NCBI GenBank assembly: GCA_022648325.1 | Contig: JALCMG010000001.1 | Location: 231,987-295,986 of the forward strand | Direction of reading: 5' to 3' | DNA from: Olsenella sp. | GTDB lineage: Bacteria > Actinomycetota > Coriobacteriia > Coriobacteriales > Atopobiaceae | DNA: 64,000 nt | Part shown: positions 16,448 through 23,837 of the stretch, one piece after another | Position numbering within the stretch: position 1 is the stretch's first letter | How the letters are laid out: every line of letters begins with the position of its first letter | The notes under the pieces: generated by a model | Told to the model about the DNA's origin: nothing | What the model saw: the letters and a program-made list of their open reading frames with translations, nothing else | The model's database searches: none | Position numbers and translations under genes: made by a program

Positions 16448-17884
16448 CTAGTACTTGACCCATGCGTTGGGGTCGCCGGTCTCCTTGGCGAGACGATCGG
16501 ACAGCCTGCCCTTGGGGCTGGCAGACCAGATGGGCGCGGACTTCTCGGCCCACGCCGCAGCCGCTGCCTGCGTCTTGCTCTCGAGCTCATCTATGTCCTC
16601 GGGATGCACGTAGTCCGTGGACTTGGCACCCGTCTCGTGCACCATCTCGGAGAGCTTGCCGGGGTTATCCAGCAGCGGGCACGGACGCAGCATGTTGGAG
16701 TTAAAAGGCTGGTGCGCCTGGTAGCTCTTGAAGAGCGGGCTCTTGTAGCACTCGAGCAGGGTCTTCTCGCGAATGTTGGAATCGGAGTAGTGAATGAACG
16801 CGCACGGCTCCACGTCGCCCGCTGCATTGATATGCATATAGCGACGAGCGCCGGCGATGCAGCCGCCCGTGTACTCGCCGTCGTTCCAGAAGTCCGCGAA
16901 GAAGATGGGCACGTTGTTTCGCCAGTTCTTGCGGACCTTGTCGTACATGCCGGCGCGCTGCTCGGCAGTGGCAAGAAGCTCCACGGGAGCACCAAGGCCA
17001 ACGGGCATGTAGGTGAAGATCCAGGCAAAGAGAACACCCTTGTCAACGAGGAACTGGATGTACTCGTCGCTAGTAATGGAGTCGTAGTTTGCGCTGGTAT
17101 AGCACATGGACGCGCCAAACGGCAGCTTGCGCTCGCGCAGGATATCCATGGCGTGCGTCACGCGCTCGAAGGTGCCCTTGCCGCGGCGGGAATCCGTGGC
17201 CTCCTCAAAGCCCTCAATGGAGAAGGCCGGCATGAAGTTCTTCACGCGAAGCATGTCATCGGCGAAGGCCTCATCTACCAGCGTACCGTTGGTAAAGGCC
17301 GAGAAGAAGCAGTCTGGGTGCTTCTCGCATAGGCGGATAAGGTCGTGCTTGCGAACCATGGGCTCTCCACCGGTGAAGAGGTAGATGTAGGTGCCCAAGT
17401 CCTTGCCCTGAGTGATGATGGAGTCGAGCTCCTCGAAGGTGAGGTCCTTGTGGTTGGCATTGGTGTAGTTGGCAGCCCAGCAGCCGTTGCAGTGCAGGTT
17501 GCAGCGAGTGGTCGGGTCCATGAGGATAGCCCAGGGGCAGTTGCAGCCCTCGGTGTCGTTGACCTCGCGCTGACGGGCGCCGCCAATGGTCACGGAGTTC
17601 ACGAAGAAGTTGTGCACGAAAGTCTTGACGACGTCCTTATCGACGTTATTGATGATGTTGTCGACCAGGCGACGCCAGTTGTTGGTTGGATCCTTCATGT
17701 AGCCCATAACCATGTTGAAGAGCCTGAGCTGGGCTTCGTTGATAGAGTCACCGGATCCAGCAAACTTGTTGATGAGAGACTCAACCTTTGGTAGGTTGCC
17801 ATCGAAGTCGTCGTACAACATGTTGACGCCCTGGTCGACAGCGATGCCAATGGCCTTGGCCTTGATGGACGTAAACGCGGGCAT
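16448..17884 (-). CDS. Radical SAM protein with SPASM-like C-terminus
   Basis: 478 residues. An N-terminal helical domain of about 130 residues precedes the radical SAM core, whose cluster-binding CxxxCxxC is in MDPTTRCNLHCNGCWAANY near residue 140; a GGEP motif follows (YIYLFTGGEPMVRK). After the barrel, cysteines in YTGGCIAGAR, EPCAFIHYS and RPCPLLDN suggest an auxiliary iron-sulfur cluster. The start at 17884 follows GGAGAGG. It is monocistronic with its own terminator. A short well-initiated ORF is divergent from it at 17964. The substrate is not known; the family is common in anaerobes. Confidence 0.88.
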   Translation of the reverse strand: MPAFTSIKAKAIGIAVDQGVNMLYDDFDGNLPKVESLINKFAGSGDSINEAQLRLFNMVMGYMKDPTNNWRRLVDNIINNVDKDVVKTFVHNFFVNSVTIGGARQREVNDTEGCNCPWAILMDPTTRCNLHCNGCWAANYTNANHKDLTFEELDSIITQGKDLGTYIYLFTGGEPMVRKHDLIRLCEKHPDCFFSAFTNGTLVDEAFADDMLRVKNFMPAFSIEGFEEATDSRRGKGTFERVTHAMDILRERKLPFGASMCYTSANYDSITSDEYIQFLVDKGVLFAWIFTYMPVGLGAPVELLATAEQRAGMYDKVRKNWRNNVPIFFADFWNDGEYTGGCIAGARRYMHINAAGDVEPCAFIHYSDSNIREKTLLECYKSPLFKSYQAHQPFNSNMLRPCPLLDNPGKLSEMVHETGAKSTDYVHPEDIDELESKTQAAAAAWAEKSAPIWSASPKGRLSDRLAKETGDPNAWVKY

Positions 17885-17963
17885 GGGCCTCTCCTTCTCC
17901 TGCGGGCTTCCGCTCTCATTTGCCCCTCTTCCCTTCACAGCTATTGGATACGAGGAGCTTGAT

Positions 17964-18047
17964 ATGAACAAAGAGCATCATCCCCCTAAGGCGGCGGAGT
18001 TATTTCCTGAATATAGAGATAAATTCAAAATCTTTCACAAACGGTGA
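17964..18047 (+). CDS. Candidate 27-residue peptide divergent from the radical SAM gene
   Basis: An ATG preceded by GAGGAG at six bases opens a short frame beginning MNKEHHPPKAAELFPEYRDK and ending FKIFHKR. Base composition is AT-richer than the neighbours, and the peptide is basic with His, Tyr and Phe but no Cys. The strong ribosome site and position 80 bp from a radical SAM gene make a precursor peptide or small regulator possible, but there is no homology I recognise. It may also be chance. Confidence 0.35.
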   Translation: MNKEHHPPKAAELFPEYRDKFKIFHKR

Positions 18048-18271
18048 GCAATGGGGACCAATCTGCCTCCTGCGACCGCCTTCCGCGGATCCCCGTGCCC
18101 CCTCTCCTAGCCTGACCCCCTCCTCCGTTCTTTATCGGAATTTGGGAATCGCACTGCTCGCCAACCGGGCAAACGTCGGCCCCGATTCTCAGAAACCGCT
18201 AAGGAATGGAGTGGGGGGCCGAGGCCAAGCAGAAGCCTGGGAGCGAGACCGGAGCCCCGGAGGCCTTGCGA

Positions 18272-18306
18272 CAAAAAACGGCGCCCCGGCGAAAATCGGG
18301 GCGCCG
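18272..18306 (-). terminator. Intrinsic terminator of the Hsp20 gene
   Basis: Arms CGGCGCCCCG (18279-18288) and CGGGGCGCCG (18297-18306); on the minus strand the hairpin is followed by a run of T (A-tract 18273-18278). It lies 40 bp past the Hsp20 stop codon. Confidence 0.85.
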
Positions 18307-18346
18307 CTACGCGCTGAGCGATGCAAGAGTTACAAGCCCTGTGCCG

Positions 18347-18775
18347 CTAGTCGATTGCGACCTTGGTGACGTTGGACTTCTCGGCCTGCTTGGGGACGCT
18401 GATGGTGAGGACGCCACCATCCATCCTTGCCGTGAGCCCATCCGTAGCAGCATCCTTCAGATACACGCCACGGCTTGCCTGCCACTCGGAGGTCTCCTTC
18501 TGCAGGTAGTTCTTGCCCTTCTCCTCGTCGGACTCCTTCTTGTCCACCGAGATGGAGAGCCTGCCCTCGTTGAGCTCGACGTCGACCTCGTCCTTCTTGA
18601 CGCCCGGGAGCTCGGCGGTCACAACGTACTTGTCGCCCGCGTCCTCGACGTTCATCTTGAAGGCGTCATCGGCGCTAATCGCTGCGAGAGGAGCGAAGAA
18701 GTCATCGAAGGCTCCAAACGGCCAAGCCCTGCGAAGCGCCTTCTCGTAGTCACTATAAGGAACCATCCCAGCCAT
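18347..18775 (-). CDS. Hsp20/alpha-crystallin small heat-shock protein
   Basis: 142 residues. It is an ATP-independent holdase chaperone. The alpha-crystallin domain spans about residues 40-135, with the family words VVTAELPGVKKDEVDVELNE, SISVDKKESDEE and ARMDGGVLTISVPK. The N-terminal region is short (MVPYSDYEKALRRAWPFGAF) and the C-terminal extension lacks a clear I-x-I but ends KSNVTKVAID. The start at 18775 follows AGGAG. No CIRCE or HAIR element was found upstream. The upstream 240 bp are AT-rich with CTAAG/CTTAG inverted words near 18870-18900 that could be regulatory. Confidence 0.95.
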   Translation of the reverse strand: MAGMVPYSDYEKALRRAWPFGAFDDFFAPLAAISADDAFKMNVEDAGDKYVVTAELPGVKKDEVDVELNEGRLSISVDKKESDEEKGKNYLQKETSEWQASRGVYLKDAATDGLTARMDGGVLTISVPKQAEKSNVTKVAID

Positions 18776-19329
18776 CGTTACCACTCCTTCTATGTTGTGG
18801 AGGCCCTTTCTTTGGACTTCCTTGGGTTCACCCCTATATGTTCCCGGCTCTGGTTTCTTTATACAGTCATTCTAAGATTTTCTAAGTTTAATAGGCTTAG
18901 ATATTTGACAAATCTCAAGCTAGAGTCGCTTGTCTCATAACTCTGAGTTGTTGGTGTTCGCACTACCTAATTGAGAGTAAGCCCCACTCAACCTCCAGTA
19001 GCTACGACGCGGAGTCCACTGCACAAAAGTGCTCTATCTAACATGCCGTTTCACGGAAGTATATAAATTATTAAACTATATTTGCATAGTCTTGCATCTT
19101 TGCAATGGAAGATGCAAGATCTTGAAATTTTTGTTTCGTTCTTGATGATTAGTACGGAAAGTCATCTTAGATAGAGCACTTTTGTGCAGGAGAAGGCCTG
19201 TCCATGTGCCATCGGAGCTCCTTGTCCTTGCAGCAACCCCATTTCAGTTCGAACTGGCAGCGAATATGCTGCCAGAATTGCAGTGTCTAAATTCAGGGGA
19301 CCATTTCTTAACCGCGAGAGGAGCAACGC
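18776..19329. other. AT-rich intergenic region containing an inverted-repeat island
   Basis: 554 bp between divergent genes. Bases 18845-18960 are AT-rich and include CTTAGATATTTGAC; 19020-19188 is the inverted-repeat-bounded island listed separately; 19254-19275 holds the perfect hairpin CTGGCAGC-loop-GCTGCCAG; the ribosome site GAGAGGAG for the 19330 gene ends the region. No coding sequence was found. Confidence 0.6.
19020..19188. repeat. 169-bp AT-rich island with perfect 22-bp terminal inverted repeats (family A)
   Basis: The ends are 19020-19041 (starts TGCACAAAAGTGCTCTATCT) and its exact reverse complement at 19167-19188. Inside is AT-rich DNA with a central perfect hairpin, CTTGCATCTT-loop-AAGATGCAAG. 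A second island at 38124-38293 has 170 bp, related ends and a central GCATG hairpin. No open reading frame fits inside. Possible roles are a MITE-like element, an invertible promoter or a structured RNA. Confidence 0.75.
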
Positions 19330-20448
19330 ATGCAAAAGTGCGGCTCGCCAAAACACAATGGCGCGACAAGGGCGCGGTTCATTACTGCCGTAGTCCTTTT
19401 TGCCGCCTGCCTGCTCCTGGCGCTCCTCTTTTCTCAGCCAGCCGTGCAGATAGTCCTCTTCCCCGGTTACCGGTACCTCTCGAGGTCCCTCATGTCTGCA
19501 TTGGCAACGATAGCGTCTGTGGCTCCGTTTGCCATCTGGGATTGGCTCACGATAGGTCTTGTGGTGGCGGCCATTTCCTCGCTGGTGCACCGGATCCGCC
19601 ATCACCAGCGCATACTTCCCTGGTTCTCAGTGATGGCGCTAGTTGTAGCTGCAGTGGCATTCCTGGGCACCGCGGGCTGGGCGCTCAACCACTACGCCCC
19701 GAAGCTCTCGCAAGACCTAAGGCTCGAGGTTGGCCAGTACAGCGAGGATCAGCTCGCAAGCGCCACCTCGTACTACCTTGATCAGGCGGCCGCCCGCGCA
19801 TCCCTCGTCCCGCGCGAGAAGGACGGCACCCTCTCCAAGCAGGACTTCTACGAGCTTGCCCGCATCGCCGGCGCATCGTACGCACCACTCGCCCGGCGTT
19901 ACGAGGTCTTCTCGGGCTGCGATCTACCCGTAAAGTCACTCCTGCTCTTTGGAGAGCCCCTGCTCTACAGTGGTCACACGGGCATCTTTTGGGCAGCAAC
20001 CGGCGAGTCCAGCGTGCCACTCAACACCGCAACCGCCGAGCTCCCCTTCACCATGTGCCACGAAACGGCTCACCGACTGGGCATCGCCAGCGAGAAGGAG
20101 GCAAACTTCTCGGCGTTTCTCGCGTGCACCACGAGCGACGACGTACGCTTCTCGTACTCCGGCTACTACTCCGCCTTCAACTACTGCGTGAACGCCCTCT
20201 TGTCCGAGGACCCGGAACGCGCCCAGCAGCTGGTGGCAGACGCGCTGGCGGGTCAGAACGGCGACGGCGTGAAGCTGGTCCTCCAGGACCGGGCCGCCAC
20301 GCGGGAGCACTACAAAGCCTACGAAGGGCCCTTCGAAGATGTGGGCACCTCGGTCAACGACACCTACCTCAAGAGCTTTGGCGAGAAGGACGGCGTTCGC
20401 TCGTATGGCCTTGTGGTGGACTACCTGCTTGCCTGGCTCGACGAGTAG
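19330..20448 (+). CDS. DUF3810-like membrane protein with zincin HExxH motif
   Basis: 372 residues. Three membrane helices fall at about residues 18-37, 68-85 and 100-120, then an extracytoplasmic domain. Near residue 242 is TMCHETAHRLGIASEKEAN, a gluzincin-type HExxH with a downstream Glu (SEKEANF), so a zinc peptidase activity is plausible; this is the DUF3810 pattern. The start follows GAGAGGAG. Its last 28 bp overlap the 3' end of the convergent amylase gene. The family A island lies about 140 bp upstream, so its promoter may be inside or next to that island. Confidence 0.85.
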   Translation: MQKCGSPKHNGATRARFITAVVLFAACLLLALLFSQPAVQIVLFPGYRYLSRSLMSALATIASVAPFAIWDWLTIGLVVAAISSLVHRIRHHQRILPWFSVMALVVAAVAFLGTAGWALNHYAPKLSQDLRLEVGQYSEDQLASATSYYLDQAAARASLVPREKDGTLSKQDFYELARIAGASYAPLARRYEVFSGCDLPVKSLLLFGEPLLYSGHTGIFWAATGESSVPLNTATAELPFTMCHETAHRLGIASEKEANFSAFLACTTSDDVRFSYSGYYSAFNYCVNALLSEDPERAQQLVADALAGQNGDGVKLVLQDRAATREHYKAYEGPFEDVGTSVNDTYLKSFGEKDGVRSYGLVVDYLLAWLDE

Positions 20449-22016
20449 CGCTCCGCATCGCGGCGGATGCGGTCTGCCTCGCGCTGCTCCTCCTCGATGG
20501 GAGCCGAGAGATGTGACCCCAGGTCGGCTGGGACGTCCCTCCCATAGCGAACGATATCGTTCTCGAGTACGCCAGCCGTGTCCTCTGGCAGGTACACCGA
20601 AAGGCTCCCGCCCTTACAGGCAAACACGGCGCAGCCATCATCGCCTACAAAGGCGTCGGACTCTCCGCCAATAACCGAGACCCAACGCTCTCCGGCATGG
20701 CGCGACCCCACAAACATGCGCTTCTCCCCACCTGCTCGGTCGGTAAGCACACAGGCAACGCCCGAGCCCCCATGGCGCCCATCTCCCTCACGCGTCCAAC
20801 CAATGACATCGGGGTCATCGAGGTAGTCGTGCTGGGGACCGTAGGCAAAGCGGCGACGCAGCTCCATGAGAAGCGGAAGCTCGCGCACGGCGGGGATGTT
20901 ACCGTCGTTGGGCATGCCGAAGAGGTCGCCATAGAAGACGCAAGGATAGCCTGCCTCACGCAATAGGACCAGCGCGTACGCCGAAGGCTTGAACCACTCC
21001 TGCACGAAGGACTGGAGCGCCTGCCCTGGCTGGGTGTCGTGGTTCTCAACAAAGGTGACTGCGCGCGTGGAGTCTGCCGCCACGAGCGTGTCATCGAAGA
21101 GGTGTCGCAGGTCAAAGTTGCCAAACGAGCAGGACGCCTGGTAGAGGTGGTAGTGAAGCGGCACGTCGAAGAGGTTCATCGTCCGTTCGGCGGCAAGGTA
21201 GGCCTGAAGCTCATACACGTCGGGCGACCAGTACTCACCCACGGTAAAGAGCTCCTTGCCAAACTCCTTCCTAAGCGCGGGAAGCCAGCGAAGGAAGAAC
21301 TCGCGATCCATGTGCTTGAGCGCGTCAAGCCTAAAGCCGTCAAGGTCACAGGTCGAGAGGTACCATTCGCCCCAGCGCAGCAGCTCGTCGTAGACGGGCT
21401 GGTACATCTCGTCCACGTCGCAGCCCATGAGGTAGTCGTAGTTGCCGTTGTCGCGATGGTCTACCTGCTCGCTCCAGTGCTTGCCGTCAAAGAGGTAGAT
21501 GGCGTTGCTGTGAGTGGCCTCGTCGTAGTCCACCCCATGGAAGCAAGTCCAGTTCCACTTGAAGCCAGAGTAGGCGTTGCCGCGACCGGGGAAGTCGAAG
21601 CGAGTCCAAGCCGTGATGTCGCGCGACCCAGAGACCGGCTGCTCGCGGTTGTACGAGGCAACCTCGGTCGCACGCACACGCTCCGTACCGTCGGCACCCA
21701 TGCGATGGTCGAGGACAACGTCGGCCAACGCCTCCATGCCTGCGGCATGGATGGCATCGATTGCGGCGATGTACTCCGCACGCGTTCCGTACTTGGTGCG
21801 CACGGAACCCTTCTGGTCAAACTCCCCGAGGTCATAGGTGTCGTACACGCCGTATCCCACGTCGTTTGGACCGGCCATGCCCTTATAGGCGGGAGGTAGC
21901 CACACGGCGGTGATGCCGTTATCAGCAAAGAGCTGGGCGTCCTCTGCCAGGCGGTGCCAGTGTCTCCCGTCCGCATCGAGGTACCAGGAGAACCCTTGGA
22001 GCATCGTGCCGTTCAT
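20421..22016 (-). CDS. Cytoplasmic alpha-amylase (GH13)
   Basis: 531 residues, no signal peptide, so it acts on intracellular or imported glucans. The GH13 regions are clear: ALADVVLDHRM, the nucleophile aspartate in DLDGFRLDALKHM, the general acid glutamate in LFTVGEYWSP, and the aspartate of TFVENHDTQPGQ. A C-terminal beta domain follows, and the final 30 residues are charged. The layout matches AmyS/AmyA-type bacterial amylases (GH13_5). The start at 22016 (MNGTMLQGFSWY) fits the family; the ribosome site is weak. It ends by overlapping the convergent zincin gene. Confidence 0.94.
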   Translation of the reverse strand: MNGTMLQGFSWYLDADGRHWHRLAEDAQLFADNGITAVWLPPAYKGMAGPNDVGYGVYDTYDLGEFDQKGSVRTKYGTRAEYIAAIDAIHAAGMEALADVVLDHRMGADGTERVRATEVASYNREQPVSGSRDITAWTRFDFPGRGNAYSGFKWNWTCFHGVDYDEATHSNAIYLFDGKHWSEQVDHRDNGNYDYLMGCDVDEMYQPVYDELLRWGEWYLSTCDLDGFRLDALKHMDREFFLRWLPALRKEFGKELFTVGEYWSPDVYELQAYLAAERTMNLFDVPLHYHLYQASCSFGNFDLRHLFDDTLVAADSTRAVTFVENHDTQPGQALQSFVQEWFKPSAYALVLLREAGYPCVFYGDLFGMPNDGNIPAVRELPLLMELRRRFAYGPQHDYLDDPDVIGWTREGDGRHGGSGVACVLTDRAGGEKRMFVGSRHAGERWVSVIGGESDAFVGDDGCAVFACKGGSLSVYLPEDTAGVLENDIVRYGRDVPADLGSHLSAPIEEEQREADRIRRDAERYSSSQASR

Positions 22017-22058
22017 GCGCACGCACCCGCCACAACGTCTTTCCAGCCCATGACGCGC

Positions 22059-22319
22059 CTACCCTATGCGCGTTGGATGCACGCACGCGGCAATGGCGGC
22101 AATCAGGGCAACGAGGACAGCCGGGGCAAACCCAATGGCACCAAGCACCAGCGACGCAACGAAGAGCCACCAAAAGACGCGCAGCCCCGCGCGGAGCGTC
22201 CAACCAAGAATCCGAAAGACGCCGACGACCAGGGCAAACACCAGCCAGACGCCCAATACGGCGAGCATGGCCGGCGCAAAGAGAACGGCCACGAGCGATG
22301 CGAGAAGAAACGTGATCAT
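22059..22319 (-). CDS. Small hydrophobic membrane protein
   Basis: 86 residues, nearly all hydrophobic, with probably three short helices: residues 1-35, 48-68 and 68-82. Starts with ATG after GGGAAGG. It lies 42 bp upstream of the amylase in the same direction and may share its transcript. No family is recognised. Confidence 0.6.
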   Translation of the reverse strand: MITFLLASLVAVLFAPAMLAVLGVWLVFALVVGVFRILGWTLRAGLRVFWWLFVASLVLGAIGFAPAVLVALIAAIAACVHPTRIG

Positions 22320-22524
22320 GAGGACCTTCCCTTCAAGGCGCTCTCGAAAGGCGCCCGTCTGGATGAAATCCTACTCGTTTTGGCAATGGGGCTAGCGGCG
22401 CCCACACCTTCTTCGCGTGGTCTTCTCAGGGGTCTCCGAAACACTCTTGAAACAATGTTGCCAACGTGTTACAACGGTATCGTAAAAGCTGAGGGCTGTT
22501 TAAGAAAGTCGCAGGTGACAGTAT

Positions 22525-22701
22525 ATGTCGATCTCTAGCCCACTCGTCATTCTCGCTGTGTTTCTCATCATGCTCGCGCTGCTCTTTGGAACCGTCCTGG
22601 TGGCCGCAGTGGCACAGGCAATCGTGAACAAGGTGCGCGGCGAGCATGGCCCGCAGGAGAACACGACCACCTATCCAACGATGCTCTACCCGCGCTATTA
22701 A
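22525..22701 (+). CDS. Small membrane protein, 58 residues
   Basis: A short ORF with one strong helix, SSPLVILAVFLIMLALLFGT, and a polar tail ending PTMLYPRY. AGGTGA precedes the ATG at a good distance and a strong terminator follows 30 bp after the stop (22731-22766), so it looks like a complete transcription unit divergent from the small gene at 22059. Function unknown. Confidence 0.6.
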   Translation: MSISSPLVILAVFLIMLALLFGTVLVAAVAQAIVNKVRGEHGPQENTTTYPTMLYPRY

Positions 22702-22730
22702 GCGCAGCCGAGAAGTTCACGGGCGACTCG

Positions 22731-22766
22731 CGACGGCCCGGATGGAAAGCTCCGTCCGGGCCGTCG
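22731..22766. terminator. Strong hairpin after the 58-residue ORF
   Basis: Perfect 12-bp arms CGACGGCCCGGA (22731-22742) and TCCGGGCCGTCG region (22755-22766), followed by TTGTGTT. It separates the small ORF from the convergent coaX gene and may serve both. Confidence 0.75.
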
Positions 22767-22803
22767 TTGTGTTCCGGTACCATGCCCAGCGCCGCTCTTC
22801 GTG

Positions 22804-23688
22804 CTACCCTCGCCGCGTAACCCCAAGCCGCAGCTGGTGTAGACCGCGCAGCGTGAGGGTCTCGTCCACCTCGGCCGCATGCGACATGAGCGGGGCAACG
22901 CGACCGGCGCCGCTTCCCGTTAGCACGACGCGCGCCTCTCCGCCAAGCTCGTCGAAGACCCGGTCGAGAAGGCCGTCAATACGCGCAACCTCGCCAAACA
23001 CCACGCCGGACTGCATGGCCTCGCGGGTGGAACGCCCAATGACGGCCTTGGGCGCGTGCAACTCGATGACGGGAAGGCGCGCGGCGGCGCGAGAGAGAGC
23101 CTGGGCCCCAAGCGCGAGCCCTGGCGCGATGATGCCGCCGAGAAAGACCCCCTCGGCGTCAATTACCTCGATGTTCATGGTGGTCCCAAAGTCCACCACC
23201 GCCACGGGCGCCCCATACGTTGCTCGCGCGGCGACCACGTCGGCAATGCGGTCTGGGCCGATCTCTGCCGGATCGCGGTAGCGCATGGGCACGCCCGTCT
23301 TGAGGCCCGGCCCCACCACCACGGGGTGCGCGTGACAGGCCGTCTCAAGCGCCACCGACCATGCCTCGGTAAGCGAGGGCACCACGCAGGACAGGACCGC
23401 GTCGAGTGGCGGCTCGGCGAAGGTGGCCGCGCGATCGGGGGCAAGCGAGCGCAGCTCGGCGACGTCTTGCGCAAGCACACCCAGGACCTGTGCCACCTGC
23501 ATGCGCGCCTCGTCGGCCGTAAGCCGCGCAGGCGTGGTGAGCTCCCAGATCCCCAGCGGCTCGTCCTTCTCGCCAGCATCTGCCGAGAAGAGTCCAAAGC
23601 CGGTAGAGGTGTTGCCCACGTCGACGGCGAGAACGCAGTTCTTCTCACCTGAAGGCGCGTCCTGCTCGGCCTTCTTGCCCTTTTCCAT
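22804..23688 (-). CDS. coaX: Type III pantothenate kinase
   Basis: 294 residues. It phosphorylates pantothenate in the first step of coenzyme A synthesis. The ASKHA-fold phosphate motif is LAVDVGNTSTGFGLF near residue 20, the pantothenate/dimer region includes GVPMRYRDPAEIGPDRIADV, and the second phosphate loop is VVDFGTTMNIEVID with GGIIAPGL after it. About 16 polar residues precede the usual family start, but the chosen ATG has AGGAG. It is divergent from the OPT transporter. Length is slightly above the usual 255-260 because of the N-terminal extension and internal insertions. Confidence 0.95.
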   Translation of the reverse strand: MEKGKKAEQDAPSGEKNCVLAVDVGNTSTGFGLFSADAGEKDEPLGIWELTTPARLTADEARMQVAQVLGVLAQDVAELRSLAPDRAATFAEPPLDAVLSCVVPSLTEAWSVALETACHAHPVVVGPGLKTGVPMRYRDPAEIGPDRIADVVAARATYGAPVAVVDFGTTMNIEVIDAEGVFLGGIIAPGLALGAQALSRAAARLPVIELHAPKAVIGRSTREAMQSGVVFGEVARIDGLLDRVFDELGGEARVVLTGSGAGRVAPLMSHAAEVDETLTLRGLHQLRLGVTRRG

Positions 23689-23737
23689 GTGTGCTCCTCT
23701 CGACGCTGCCGCAGCGGCCGTTCGCTATACTCTAGCA

Positions 23738-23837
23738 AGTCTGTGCGCAGGTCCGGCGCACGGGCACCGGTAACCCGACTCCTCGGCCAGCAACCGCCGG
23801 CCAACAGGGGGAGCGGATATACGCAAAGGAGAACAAC
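23738..23837 (+). other. Structured leader upstream of the OPT transporter
   Basis: About 100 nt between a TATACT (-10-like, 23726-23731) and the OPT start. Nested stems can form: CTCC (23779-23782) with GGAG (23810-23813), enclosing CGGCC (23784-23788) and GGCC (23799-23802). GGTAACCCG and GCAACCGC words recall SAM-type aptamers but I cannot place it in a class. Confidence 0.3.

Larger units (their letters stand above)
17885..18346. other. Intergenic region between the radical SAM and Hsp20 genes
   Basis: 462 bp. Contents are a candidate 27-codon ORF (17964-18047), an intrinsic terminator for the Hsp20 gene (18272-18306), and otherwise GC-rich DNA with no recognisable gene. Promoter elements for the radical SAM gene should lie within the first 80 bp. 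Confidence 0.5.

Noticed and set aside
18206..18940. 244-codon frame over the Hsp20 gene
   Set aside because: It is antisense to Hsp20 and crosses its terminator.
18776..19019. CIRCE or HAIR element upstream of hsp20
   Set aside because: Neither the TTAGCACTC dyad nor the CTTGAGT dyad is present.
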